Source: RCIO01 sp040880025
GTDB taxonomy: Bacteria > Pseudomonadota > Alphaproteobacteria > Rhizobiales > Rhizobiaceae
Direction: 5' to 3'
NCBI GenBank assembly: GCA_040880025.1
Contig: JBBDJD010000013.1
Location: forward strand, 551,661-615,660
DNA length: 64,000 bases
Of this stretch, positions 54,660 to 64,000 are shown one piece after another. Position numbers and translations under genes: made by a program. A model generated the notes under the pieces. The model saw only the letters and a program-made list of their open reading frames with translations. It searched no databases and had not been told where the DNA came from. The number at the start of each line of letters is the position of its first letter. The stretch's first letter is position 1.

Positions 54660-54868
54660 GTGTGAAAATCCGGGAAAACCTGGCCATCGGGCCAACAACA
54701 ACAGCCGCGACCGCGCGGTGGCGGTGCGGCGGTTCAGGTTTTCTGCCCTGCCTCAATACGAGGTCAGGGCCTCACCGGGTCTCGGACGACTTGTACATCC
54801 ACACTCCAAAGGATGCGAATTCATTAGCAAATCAGGGGCTGCATTTCCAGCCGGTGTTGGATGTCAGG

Positions 54869-55141
54869 TCACGCCGACGGGTTCAACTCACGTGTGATCC
54901 GATCCACCAGGTCGCGATTGCGGCAGAAGTCCGGGGCGTGGTCCGCAGTGCCGTGGGTCTCGAGCCAGTGCGCACACTCGGCCTCGTTTGTGCATGTCCC
55001 GCATCGCAAGGCCGCGCGCCGCAAGACCTCCGGGCCGTGCGGGTTTTGAGCGAACCAGTTGTCGATCCCGACACGCGCGAACATCTTCTGCATGAGTTCG
55101 GTGTTTCTCGCCAGGCGGCTGAAGTAGTTCAGTATTCCCAT
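54869..55141 (-). CDS. DUF6455 family protein
   Basis: 90 residues read from the ATG at 55141, with GGGGAGAG upstream. The core EVLRRAALRCGTCTNEAECA and HAPDFCRNRDLVDRI has four Cys in CxxC-like spacing that could bind zinc or an iron-sulfur cluster. DUF6455 is typical of alphaproteobacteria; function unknown. The long antisense reading frame that continues upstream through gatB is not part of the gene. Confidence 0.82.
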   Translation of the reverse strand: MGILNYFSRLARNTELMQKMFARVGIDNWFAQNPHGPEVLRRAALRCGTCTNEAECAHWLETHGTADHAPDFCRNRDLVDRITRELNPSA

Positions 55142-55282
55142 GGCAAACTCTCCCCGTTGCGCCCGCCAAGCATGCAGACTGATGACGCTCTGGCCTTGAT
55201 CTCGATCAAGTGCTGCCGCCTTGCCAGCGGCAGGCGGTTGGGCTAGCGACAGGCAAACACCGAAAACCTGCGACGAGCCATC

Positions 55283-56782
55283 ATGACCATTGTCGATACA
55301 CGCGAACCCGATCCGAAGCGCTTCATATCCGGGGCGACCGGCGACTGGGAAATCATCGTCGGTATGGAAGTACACGCCCAGGTGACGTCCGAATCCAAGC
55401 TGTTTTCGGGAGCCTCGACCTCGTTCGGCGCCGCGCCCAACGACAATGTCAGCCTCGTCGACGCCGCGATGCCCGGCATGCTGCCGGTGATCAACGAGGA
55501 ATGCGTCAGGCAGGCGATCCGGACCGGCCTTGGCCTGAAGGCTGCGATCAACCATCGCTCCGTCTTCGACCGGAAGAACTACTTCTATCCCGATCTGCCG
55601 CAGGGCTACCAGATCTCGCAATACAAGCAGCCGATCGTTGGCGAGGGAACTGTGACCGTTTCCGTCGGCCCCGACAGGCAGGGCAATTTCGAGGATATCG
55701 AGGTCGGCATCGAGCGCCTGCATCTGGAACAGGATGCCGGCAAGTCGATGCACGACCAGCATCCGACCATGTCCTATGTCGACCTGAACCGCTCCGGCGT
55801 GGCGCTGATGGAGATCGTATCGAAGCCCGACATCCGCTCCGCCGACGAGGCCAAGGCCTTTGTGACCAAACTCCGCACCATCCTGCGCTATCTCGGCACC
55901 TGCGACGGCAACATGGACGAAGGCTCCATGCGCGCCGACGTGAATGTGTCGGTGCGCAAGCCCGGCGGCGCGTTCGGCACGCGCTGCGAGATCAAGAACG
56001 TCAACTCGATCCGCTTCGTCGGCCAGGCGATCGAATCCGAAGCACGCCGCCAGATCGCGATCCTTGAGGATGGCGGGTCGATCGATCAGGAAACCCGCCT
56101 GTTCGATCCCGCCAAGGGCGAGACGCGTTCCATGCGTTCCAAGGAAGAGGCGCATGATTACCGCTATTTCCCCGACCCCGACCTGCTGCCGCTTGAATTC
56201 GACCAGGCTTTTGTCGATGCGCTGGCCGAGGGATTGCCGGAATTGCCAGACGACAAGAAGGAGCGGCTGGTGTCCTCGCTCGGATTGTCGGCATATGACG
56301 CCTCGGTGCTCGTCTCCGAAAAGGCCATCGCCGACTATTTCGAGAAGGTTGCGGCCGGTCGCGACGGCAAGATGGCGGCGAACTGGGTCATCAACGACCT
56401 GCTGGGCGCGTTGAACAAGTCCGGCGACGATATTGAATCGACTCCCGTATCACCCGACCAGCTCGGCGCCGTCATCGACCTGATCAAGGAAGGCACCATC
56501 TCCGGCAAGATCGCCAAGGATCTGTTCGAGATCGTCTGGAACGAAGGCGGCGACCCGCGCGACATCGTCGAAAAGCGCGGCATGAAGCAGGTGACCGACA
56601 CCGGCGCGATCGAGAAGGCCGTGGACGAGGTGATTGCGGCCAATCCCGACAAGGCAGAGCAGGCCAGGGAAAAGCCGACGCTTGCCGGCTGGTTCGTCGG
56701 CCAGGTGATGAAGGCGACCGGCGGCAAGGCCAATCCCAAGGCCGTGAACGACCTGGTCAAAGCCAAGCTCGGCATCGAGTAG
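55283..56782 (+). CDS. gatB: Aspartyl/glutamyl-tRNA amidotransferase subunit B
   Basis: 499 residues. GatCAB converts Glu-tRNA(Gln) and Asp-tRNA(Asn) to the amidated forms; GatB is the kinase/amidation subunit. Signatures are IVGMEVHAQV, KNYFYPDLPQGYQISQYKQP and RCEIKNVNS, with the tail domain from about residue 350 (SPDQLGAVIDLIKEGTISGK). The gene stands alone, without gatC/gatA. It is followed five bases later by a GNAT gene. Confidence 0.97.
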   Translation: MTIVDTREPDPKRFISGATGDWEIIVGMEVHAQVTSESKLFSGASTSFGAAPNDNVSLVDAAMPGMLPVINEECVRQAIRTGLGLKAAINHRSVFDRKNYFYPDLPQGYQISQYKQPIVGEGTVTVSVGPDRQGNFEDIEVGIERLHLEQDAGKSMHDQHPTMSYVDLNRSGVALMEIVSKPDIRSADEAKAFVTKLRTILRYLGTCDGNMDEGSMRADVNVSVRKPGGAFGTRCEIKNVNSIRFVGQAIESEARRQIAILEDGGSIDQETRLFDPAKGETRSMRSKEEAHDYRYFPDPDLLPLEFDQAFVDALAEGLPELPDDKKERLVSSLGLSAYDASVLVSEKAIADYFEKVAAGRDGKMAANWVINDLLGALNKSGDDIESTPVSPDQLGAVIDLIKEGTISGKIAKDLFEIVWNEGGDPRDIVEKRGMKQVTDTGAIEKAVDEVIAANPDKAEQAREKPTLAGWFVGQVMKATGGKANPKAVNDLVKAKLGIE

Positions 56783-56787
56783 CGGGC

Positions 56788-57282
56788 TTGGCAACGATCC
56801 GCCATATGACCACGGACGACGCGGCGGCGGTTGCTGCACTCGTCGCCGGTTCGTGGGAGCGGACCTATGTCCCGCTGATCGGCGAGGAGAAGGTCCGCTC
56901 CCAGAATGCGCAGATACATACGCCCGACCGCATCGCCGCCGACATGACCCGCCCGCATTCCGAATCCTTCGTCGCCGTGACCGGCGATGGCGCGGTTGTC
57001 GGCTATGCCTTCGCGGATGTGGTCAAAGGCGTGCTGTGGCTCGACAGGCTGCATGTGGCGGAGGACCACCAGGGCAGTGGTGTTGCTGCCGGCCTGCTGC
57101 ACGCCGTCATGGCCAACTATGTCGGTGAGCCATCGATCTCGCTGGAAGTCATCGAGGCCAACCAACGGGCTGTTGGCTTTTACGAAAAGCAGGGTTTCCA
57201 GGTGGTCGAGCGCAAGAGCGCGTGCGGCAGCATAGACGGCGTCCCGACGCTGGTCATGCGCCGCGCGCTCTCCCGCGCCTGA
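56788..57282 (+). CDS. GNAT family N-acetyltransferase
   Basis: 164 residues. LWLDRLHVAEDHQGSGVAAG is motif A with the pyrophosphate-binding QGSGVA, and LEVIEANQRAVGFYEKQGF is motif B. The start shown is a TTG at 56788, five bases after the gatB stop; an ATG at 56806 would also work. Close spacing suggests cotranscription with gatB. The acetyl acceptor is unknown. Confidence 0.85.
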   Translation: MATIRHMTTDDAAAVAALVAGSWERTYVPLIGEEKVRSQNAQIHTPDRIAADMTRPHSESFVAVTGDGAVVGYAFADVVKGVLWLDRLHVAEDHQGSGVAAGLLHAVMANYVGEPSISLEVIEANQRAVGFYEKQGFQVVERKSACGSIDGVPTLVMRRALSRA

Positions 57283-57298
57283 TTGATATAGCCTGCGC

Positions 57299-57727
57299 CT
57301 ATTCCAACGCGATCTCGCCGCCCTGATTGTCCCACATGCGCACTGTGGCGCATTCCAGCAGCCAGTCCTTGGTCGTCCGGTCGCATTTGACGGCGATCGC
57401 CGCTTCAAGGTCTTCGCGGCTCTGCCATCCGCACAGATAGTCGTGGAAATGGAAGCCTTCCTGGTTCTGGATGAAGACATCGGCGCTCCAACCGGCGGGA
57501 TAGCACCAGCGAACGCGGTAGCAGTCAGCCGCGTAGCCGGCCTCGCTCGTGCATTTGTCGCGTGCGCAGTCGAACCCCTTGTCGAGATTGACGGCGAAGC
57601 AGACGCCGCCGCCCTGTTCCGGCGCCTCGACGATGGCGACGCCGACCGGCCCGTCCTGCGCCAGGGCTGATGCGGCGATTCCGAGGTTCAGCATGATCGT
57701 CAAGGCCAGCCGGGCTACTGTGGTCAT
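57299..57727 (-). CDS. Exported Cys-rich protein, unknown function
   Basis: 142 residues. Signal peptide (LALTIMLNLGIAASALA, cut near residue 21). The mature part has eight Cys in GVCFAVN, FDCARDKC, DCYRVRWC, YLCGW, KCDR and ECATV, expected to form disulfides. The core CYPAGWSADVF with FHFHDYLCGWQSREDLEAA looks conserved; I know it only as a hypothetical family in Hyphomicrobiales. It converges on the GNAT gene and is divergent from the DUF427 gene. Confidence 0.82.
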   Translation of the reverse strand: MTTVARLALTIMLNLGIAASALAQDGPVGVAIVEAPEQGGGVCFAVNLDKGFDCARDKCTSEAGYAADCYRVRWCYPAGWSADVFIQNQEGFHFHDYLCGWQSREDLEAAIAVKCDRTTKDWLLECATVRMWDNQGGEIALE

Positions 57728-57833
57728 TCCGCTCCCCCGAATGTGAATGGCCGGATGCTGTAAGCAGGCACCCTTGCAACCTACATTGCGGACAGCCTTG
57801 GCCTGACACAAGCCCCAAGCGGAGAATGATTCC

Positions 57834-58214
57834 ATGACCACCACGACGATCCATGCTCCTGGCAACGACGCCCATTTCATGCATGTCAAATCCGTGCCGC
57901 AACGGGTGCGTGTCCGCAAGGGCGATCAGGTGCTGGCCGAAAGCGCCGGCGCGCTGCGCATTATGGAAACCGGCCGCGGCCCTTACGATCCCATGATCTA
58001 CATCCCCGAAACCGATGTGACCGGGCCGCTCGATGCGGTGCAGGACAAGTCGACTCACTGCCCGCTGAAAGGCGACGCTTCCTATTTCACGTTTGCCGGC
58101 GACGAGATCGCCTGGACCTACGATCGCCCGCTCGAGGGTTCGCAGATACTGAAGGGATATATCGCGTTTTACCCCAACAAGGTCGTGGTCGAGGAAATCG
58201 GCGCCGACGCCTGA
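57834..58214 (+). CDS. DUF427 family protein
   Basis: 126 residues with the DUF427 core VLAESAGALRIMETG, YIPETDV, STHCPLKGDASYFTF and AWTYDRPL. A small cytosolic beta-rich protein of unknown role. GGAGA precedes the ATG at 57834. Confidence 0.92.
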   Translation: MTTTTIHAPGNDAHFMHVKSVPQRVRVRKGDQVLAESAGALRIMETGRGPYDPMIYIPETDVTGPLDAVQDKSTHCPLKGDASYFTFAGDEIAWTYDRPLEGSQILKGYIAFYPNKVVVEEIGADA

Positions 58215-58319
58215 TCGCCGGCTATCCGGAAACGCGTTCTGGGCTTTCTGCTGCCTTGCATTCGCGCCTTCGCAGCGCCATAAGCGGACGGAATCGAACC
58301 CGCGCCCGTCAGGAGCGAC

Positions 58320-58718
58320 ATGAAGACCTTTCTTCTCCAGTTTTTCACGTGGTGGAACGGCCAGACGCTCGGCACGCGCCTCCACACATGGCGTCGCGGA
58401 AAGATGGTCGGCGAGGATGCAGCCGGCAATATCTACTACGAGGGCGGCAAGGACTCGGAAGGCCGCACGCGGCGCTGGGTGATCTACAACGGCCTGGCCG
58501 AGGCCTCCGCCATTCCCGCCGGCTGGCATGGCTGGATGCACCACCGGGTGGACACCCCGCCTTCGGCGGAGGATTACAAGCCGCATGAATGGGAACTGGC
58601 GCACGAGCCCAATCTGACCGGCTCGGCCAAGGCCTATCGCCCGCGCGGCTCCGTGCTGTCGGCCACCGACCGACCGCGCGTCACTGGCGATTACGACGCC
58701 TGGACGCCGGGAAGCTGA
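58320..58718 (+). CDS. NADH:ubiquinone oxidoreductase accessory protein, NDUFA12-like
   Basis: 132 residues. The N-terminal FFTWWNGQTLGTRLHTWRRG and the VGEDAAGNIYYEGG, RWVIYNGLAEASAIPAGWHG and MHHRVDTPP motifs identify the alphaproteobacterial homologue of the mitochondrial complex I supernumerary subunit NDUFA12 (B17.2). It is expected on the matrix/cytoplasmic arm of complex I. CAGGAG is six bases before the ATG. Complex I genes themselves are elsewhere. Confidence 0.94.
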   Translation: MKTFLLQFFTWWNGQTLGTRLHTWRRGKMVGEDAAGNIYYEGGKDSEGRTRRWVIYNGLAEASAIPAGWHGWMHHRVDTPPSAEDYKPHEWELAHEPNLTGSAKAYRPRGSVLSATDRPRVTGDYDAWTPGS

Positions 58719-58825
58719 TTTTCAGACCCGGCGACTTGCTTCTTGCCACAATTGATGTCTAACGCCGTCGCATACCGTCAAGGCGGGCATATCGCCCGCG
58801 CCCGAATCTCAATATTTGTAGCGCG

Positions 58826-59287
58826 ATGACTGGAAATCCGGCTTTTCTCCTTCTTGCATCATTCCTGGGAGCCGTAGCGTTCGGCGCCGTGCAGCCTGCC
58901 ATCGCGCAGGATGAGGAGACCGCGCCGGCCGAGAACCAGCGCATCAACAGCCCGGTCGCCGAATTCACCGGTATCGACAAGATCACCGGCCGCATCATCA
59001 CCTTCGACGTTTATGTAAACGAAACCGTACAGTTCGGCGCGCTGCAGGTGACGCCGCGCGTCTGCTATTCGAGCCCGGACACGGCCGAGGATCCGAGGAC
59101 GGATTCCTTCGTCGAAGTCGACGAGATCACTCTCGACCGCAAGATCAGGCGCATCTTCACCGGCTGGATGTTTGCCGAAAGTCCCGGCCTCAACGCCGTT
59201 GAGCATGCCGTCTACGATGTGTGGCTGAAGGACTGCAAGGAATCGTCCAACGTTCCGCCGCCGGAAGCCGCGCTGCAGTCCGACTGA
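58826..59287 (+). CDS. DUF2155 family exported protein
   Basis: 153 residues. Signal peptide to about residue 28 (FLLLASFLGAVAFGAVQPAI). The DUF2155 core is ITGRIITFDVYVNETVQFGA, RVCYSSPDTAEDPRTDSFV and FTGWMFAESPGLNAVEHAVY, with a C-terminal DVWLKDCKESS; the two Cys may pair. It usually neighbours the NDUFA12-like gene in alphaproteobacteria, as here. Function unknown. Confidence 0.93.
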   Translation: MTGNPAFLLLASFLGAVAFGAVQPAIAQDEETAPAENQRINSPVAEFTGIDKITGRIITFDVYVNETVQFGALQVTPRVCYSSPDTAEDPRTDSFVEVDEITLDRKIRRIFTGWMFAESPGLNAVEHAVYDVWLKDCKESSNVPPPEAALQSD

Positions 59288-59345
59288 CCGCCACAATGCT
59301 TCGCCGGGCATTGCGTGACGGCAGGCATTGAGGCATGCCGGTTGG

Positions 59346-60224
59346 ATGCCTTCCGAAAATAGTCCCCGCCCGCTCGAGCATCTGGTTTTGCCGGTTTCTG
59401 GCCTGGACGCCGCCCGGCTCCGGTTGACGCAACTCGGCTTCACGGTCGCGCCGGAGGGTCTGCATCCGTTCGGCACCGCCAATTGCTGCGTCTTCTTTTC
59501 CGACGGTACCTTCCTTGAGCCGCTCGATGTGGCCGATCTGGCGTTGGCCGAACGCGAATCTGCAGCCGGGAACGTATTCACCCGACACGCGCTTGAATTC
59601 AGGTCGCGAAACGGGATGGAAGGCCTCTCCGCGCTGGTGTTCGGCACACAGAATGCAGCAGGGGATCATGAGGCCTTTATCGAACGCGGCCTTTCAGCCG
59701 GAGATATCCTGAATTTCGCGCGGGATTTCGTCACAGCCGACGGCTTGCGCGACCGCGCGGCGTTCAGGCTGGCTTTTGCCGCGAGCACACAGGCACCCGA
59801 CTGCCTTTTCTTTACTTGCGAGCGTGTCGCGGTGCCGAAAGGCGACCGCTCGGCCCTCCTCAGCCATTCAAACGGCGTCACCGGCATCGCGCGGGTCTAT
59901 ATGTCAGCACGGGATCCTTCGGCTCTGGCAGGTTTCCTCGAAGGCGTGAGCGGCGCTGCCGCCATGACAATCGACGGCGGGCTCGCGCTGCAGTCTGGAA
60001 GCTTCGAACTGCTTGTCCTGACGCCGTCGGCGCTTGCCGCGCAAACCGGGCTTCCACATGACGACGATCCTGAACCGCGATTTCGCGCGGTTGCATTCGC
60101 AGGCGCGGATGTTGGAGCGCTGGAAGTGGAGCTGAACGGCGCCGGCATCGACTGTCATAACGCGCCCGCCGGCTTTGTCGTGCCGTCGAGGCCAGGGCAG
60201 GGCGCTGCCTTCATCTTCCTGTAG
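59346..60224 (+). CDS. VOC/glyoxalase-like domain protein
   Basis: 292 residues. The N-terminal half (LEHLVLPVSGLDAARLRLTQ, FGTANCCVFFSDGTFLEPL) and the C-terminal half are both VOC-like, matching the Glyoxalase_3-like group. The function is unknown. The ATG at 59346 is chosen over a TTG at 59328; neither has a strong ribosome-binding site. It precedes eno by 99 bp. Confidence 0.82.
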   Translation: MPSENSPRPLEHLVLPVSGLDAARLRLTQLGFTVAPEGLHPFGTANCCVFFSDGTFLEPLDVADLALAERESAAGNVFTRHALEFRSRNGMEGLSALVFGTQNAAGDHEAFIERGLSAGDILNFARDFVTADGLRDRAAFRLAFAASTQAPDCLFFTCERVAVPKGDRSALLSHSNGVTGIARVYMSARDPSALAGFLEGVSGAAAMTIDGGLALQSGSFELLVLTPSALAAQTGLPHDDDPEPRFRAVAFAGADVGALEVELNGAGIDCHNAPAGFVVPSRPGQGAAFIFL

Positions 60225-60323
60225 CGCGACTGCATTTCAAGCACTGTGGCGCGCAGCGTTGCCTTTTGGCGCTGTTGGGATAAGACGGGCCGCGAAAAAC
60301 GTGCTTTCCCGAGGGAGATATTC

Positions 60324-61598
<1,275 letters not shown>

Positions 61599-61706
61599 GC
61601 CGTCAACGGCTGCTCCACAAACCATTTTCGGCGGCTGGTAACCCGGCCTTAAGCATGGCGATGGCATGTAGGCCGTGAGTCGAAACGTCTCGCGTAGCCT
61701 CGCCTT

Positions 61707-62027
61707 ATGTGGACCCGTCAGCACAAAAAAAGAAAAACAGGCGCCCTTATCGTCCCCGCGATCGCGGCGGCGTTCCTGTCCTATTTCGGCTATCACACTT
61801 TCCAGGGCGAATTCGGTATCTACGCCAAATACGCTTTCGAGGAGCGCATCGTCGCACTGAACGAGAAGCTCGAGACCGCTCGCGGTGAGCGTTCGAATCT
61901 GGAGCACCGGGTGAAATTGCTTCGCGACGGTTCGCTCGAAAAGGACATGCTGGACGAATATGCGCGCCGGGCGCTCAATCTCGCACACCAGGACGAGATC
62001 ATCATCTACCGCGTCCGCAAAAACTGA
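61707..62027 (+). CDS. ftsB: FtsB/DivIC-like septum formation initiator
   Basis: 106 residues: a basic cytoplasmic N-terminus, one membrane segment (ALIVPAIAAAFLSYFGYHTF, about residues 13-32), and a periplasmic coiled coil (RIVALNEKLETARGERSNLE). The arrangement and the EKDMLDEYARRALNLAHQDE end match the FtsB/DivIC family of the divisome. Its position between eno and pdhA is standard in alphaproteobacteria. Confidence 0.93.
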   Translation: MWTRQHKKRKTGALIVPAIAAAFLSYFGYHTFQGEFGIYAKYAFEERIVALNEKLETARGERSNLEHRVKLLRDGSLEKDMLDEYARRALNLAHQDEIIIYRVRKN

Positions 62028-62047
62028 TTAACGCGAATTCAGTTAAT
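62027..62047. promoter_or_regulatory. Palindrome between ftsB and pdhA
   Basis: ATTAAC and GTTAAT flank nine bases that include GAATTC, overlapping the ftsB stop codon. It may be an operator for the pdh operon; no regulator can be named. Confidence 0.3.
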
Positions 62048-62204
62048 AGAACAAAACACGTTTAAAGCCAGCCGGTTAGCGGCATAACAGCTATGCATTT
62101 TCGGCGTGGCCGAACCGTTGTCCCCATGCTAACGTTTCTTCCAAGCAATGGGGAAGCAACTCCCCGAACTCGTCCGCAAGAGACGCGAATCAGGGGAGAT
62201 GCGT

Positions 62205-63260
62205 ATGGCCGCAGCCCGCAAGAGCGCCGGCAAGAAATCCGATCCGAAGCCGAAAATCGAGGCCAGGCTGCCGCCGCAGCCCAAGGCCCCGCCGCCGGCT
62301 GACTTCACCAAGGACGAGGAACTCGCCGCCTATCGCGGCATGCTGCTGATCCGCCGCTTCGAGGAGAAAGCGGGCCAGCTCTACGGCATGGGGTTCATTG
62401 GCGGTTTCTGCCACCTCTATATCGGCCAGGAAGCAGTCGTCACCGGCATGAAGCTGGCGATCAAGGACGGCGACCAGATGATCACCGCCTACCGCGACCA
62501 CGGGCACATGCTGGCCATGGAAATGTCGCCCAAGGGCGTCATGGCGGAGCTGACCGGCCGCCGGGGCGGCTATTCCAGGGGCAAGGGCGGCTCCATGCAC
62601 ATGTTCTCCAAGGAGAAGCAGTTTTATGGCGGCCACGGCATCGTCGGCGCGCAGGTTTCGCTCGGCACGGGCCTCGCCTTCGCCAATGCCTACCGTGAGA
62701 ACGGCGCCGTCTCGCTGACCTATTTCGGCGACGGGGCGGCCAACCAGGGCCAGGTCTATGAAAGCTTCAACATGGCGTCGCTGTGGAAGCTGCCGGTGAT
62801 CTACATCATCGAAAACAACCGCTACGCCATGGGTACCTCCGTTTCGCGCTCATCGGCCGAGACCGACTTTTCGCATCGCGGCCTGTCCTTCAAGATTCCC
62901 GGCATCCAGGTCGACGGCATGGACGTGCGCTCGGTCAAATCGGCCGGTGAAATGGCCGCCGAATGGTGCCGCGCCGGCAACGGCCCGATCATTCTGGAGA
63001 TGCAGACCTACCGCTATCGCGGCCATTCCATGTCCGATCCGGCCAAATACCGCTCCAAGGATGAAGTGCAGAAGATGCGCTCCGAGCACGACCCGATCGA
63101 GCAGGTCAAGCAGCGCCTGATGAACAAGAAGTGGGCCAGTGAGGACGAACTGAAGGCGATTGACAAAGAAGTGCGCGATATCGTCGCCGAGGCGGCCGAA
63201 TTTGCGCAGAACGATGCCGAGCCGGATCCGTCCGAGCTCTACACAGACATCCTGTTGTAA
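62205..63260 (+). CDS. pdhA: Pyruvate dehydrogenase E1 component, alpha subunit
   Basis: 351 residues. With PdhB it decarboxylates pyruvate using thiamine diphosphate. The ThDP motif is YFGDGAANQGQVYESFNMAS to ENNRYAMGTS; the loop YRYRGHSMSDPAKYRSKDE is the phospho-loop region of E1-alpha. GFCHLYIGQEAV and GGHGIVGAQ are typical. The start at 62205 has GGGGAG seven bases upstream; 62148 and 62199 are also open. It is followed 14 bases later by pdhB. Confidence 0.96.
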   Translation: MAAARKSAGKKSDPKPKIEARLPPQPKAPPPADFTKDEELAAYRGMLLIRRFEEKAGQLYGMGFIGGFCHLYIGQEAVVTGMKLAIKDGDQMITAYRDHGHMLAMEMSPKGVMAELTGRRGGYSRGKGGSMHMFSKEKQFYGGHGIVGAQVSLGTGLAFANAYRENGAVSLTYFGDGAANQGQVYESFNMASLWKLPVIYIIENNRYAMGTSVSRSSAETDFSHRGLSFKIPGIQVDGMDVRSVKSAGEMAAEWCRAGNGPIILEMQTYRYRGHSMSDPAKYRSKDEVQKMRSEHDPIEQVKQRLMNKKWASEDELKAIDKEVRDIVAEAAEFAQNDAEPDPSELYTDILL

Positions 63261-63274
63261 GGGAGGCGGGTTGA

Positions 63275-64000
63275 TGCCGATCGATATTCTGATGCCCGCG
63301 CTGTCTCCCACGATGGAGGAGGGCAATCTCGCCAAATGGCTGAAAAAGGAGGGCGACACGGTCGAACCCGGTGACGTGATCGCCGAGATCGAGACCGACA
63401 AGGCCACGATGGAGGTGGAAGCCGTCGATGAAGGCAAGATAGGCAAGATCCTGATCGACGCCGGAACCGAAGGCGTGAAGGTCAACACGCCTATCGCCAT
63501 CCTTTTGCAGGAAGGCGAGAGTGCCGAAGATATCGGCAAGTCCGGCTTCCCTCAGCCAAAGTCGGAGGAGAAGGCCCCGGAAGCAAAACAGGAAGAGCCC
63601 GCGGAAGCATCGTCCGACGAGGCCGGCTCGGTAAAGGCGCCTGCCGCGCCGAAGACGGAAGCCGCCGCCGACCCCGACATTCCCCAAGGCACCGAGATGG
63701 TGTCGACCACCGTGCGCGAGGCGTTGCGTGATGCGATGGCCGAGGAGATGCGCCGCGACGGTGACGTCTTCGTCATGGGCGAGGAGGTTGCCGAATATGA
63801 GGGCGCCTACAAGATCACCCAGGGCCTGCTGCAGGAGTTCGGCGCAAAGCGCGTGGTCGACACGCCGATCACCGAGCATGGATTCGCCGGCGTTGGCGTC
63901 GGCGCGGCGATGGCCGGCCTGAAGCCGATTGTCGAGTTCATGACTTTCAACTTCGCCATGCAGGCGATGGACCAGATCATCAATTCCGCCGCCAAGACGC
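63275..64000 (+). CDS. pdhB: Pyruvate dehydrogenase E1 component, beta subunit with lipoyl domain (3' end outside window)
   Basis: The visible 242 codons start with a lipoyl domain (PIDILMPALSPTMEEGNLAK; lipoyl Lys in IETDKATMEVEAV), an Ala/Glu/Pro linker (about residues 85-135), and then the E1-beta transketolase domain (TTVREALRDAMAEEMRRD, VFVMGEEVAEYEGAYKITQG, EHGFAGVGVGAAMAGLKPIV). E1-beta subunits with a lipoyl domain are characteristic of alphaproteobacteria. The gene is cut by the right edge; pdhC and lpdA are expected beyond it. Confidence 0.96.

Noticed and set aside
55142..56155. Upstream extension of the DUF6455 frame through gatB
   Set aside because: The recognisable protein starts at the ATG at 55141 with its own ribosome-binding site; the extension is antisense to gatB.

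Overview
The window is a GC-rich chromosomal stretch of an alphaproteobacterium, most likely of the order Hyphomicrobiales (Rhizobiales) and close to the Phyllobacteriaceae/Mesorhizobium group. The evidence is an RNase E with a long acidic/basic insertion in its S1 domain, a CckA hybrid kinase, a Cys-poor DksA, an E1-beta subunit of pyruvate dehydrogenase that carries its own lipoyl domain, and many small alphaproteobacterial families (DUF3126, DUF2155, DUF6455, PAS_5, BTLCP). No tRNA, rRNA, CRISPR array, transposase or phage gene was seen.

Layout. 1-18.4 kb is core: an M48 TPR protease (cut by the left edge), a PLP aminotransferase, rne, an envelope cluster (N-acetylmuramoyl-L-alanine amidase, PBP1A), prfB with its programmed +1 frameshift, an M23 endopeptidase, a one-Cys Bcp peroxiredoxin, a large AsmA-like protein and a Kef-type antiporter. 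18.4-20.6 kb is an accessory pocket with an unknown exported protein, a strong hairpin and a decayed hisS fragment. 20.7-28.2 kb holds the YcjX/YcjF pair, a SixA-like phosphatase, dksA, a FliO-like membrane protein and cckA. 28.4-34.2 kb is the complete urea ABC transporter operon urtABCDE behind a consensus sigma-54 promoter, with a terminator/attenuator after urtA.

34.2-41.7 kb carries small exported or membrane proteins (one behind a perfect CtrA box), a DJ-1/PfpI protein, an acyl-CoA carboxylase beta subunit, glyoxalase I, a double cold-shock-domain protein, a DUF192 protein and two tandem alpha/beta hydrolases. A cluster of five hairpins, a broken copy of the second hydrolase's 3' end and a strongly AT-rich orphan gene follow (40.8-43.0 kb). 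43-54.7 kb has a YcaQ-type glycosylase, an MHYT-GGDEF-EAL protein, a crotonase without catalytic glutamates, cysE, a gamma-carbonic anhydrase, a BTLCP protease, PilZ and PAS proteins, an orphan terminator that may mark a small RNA, a rhomboid protease whose stop codon lies inside a 165-bp fold-back element, a CBS protein and a YjhX/TopAI-like toxin. 54.8-64 kb is core again: DUF6455, gatB, GNAT, DUF427, an NDUFA12-like complex I factor, DUF2155, a VOC protein, eno, an FtsB-like protein, pdhA and pdhB (cut by the right edge).

No unmistakably new multi-gene system is visible. The best leads are the fold-back element at 53651-53815, the candidate small RNA ending at 52875, the accessory pocket with the hisS relic, and the AT-rich orphan beside the hydrolase remnant.
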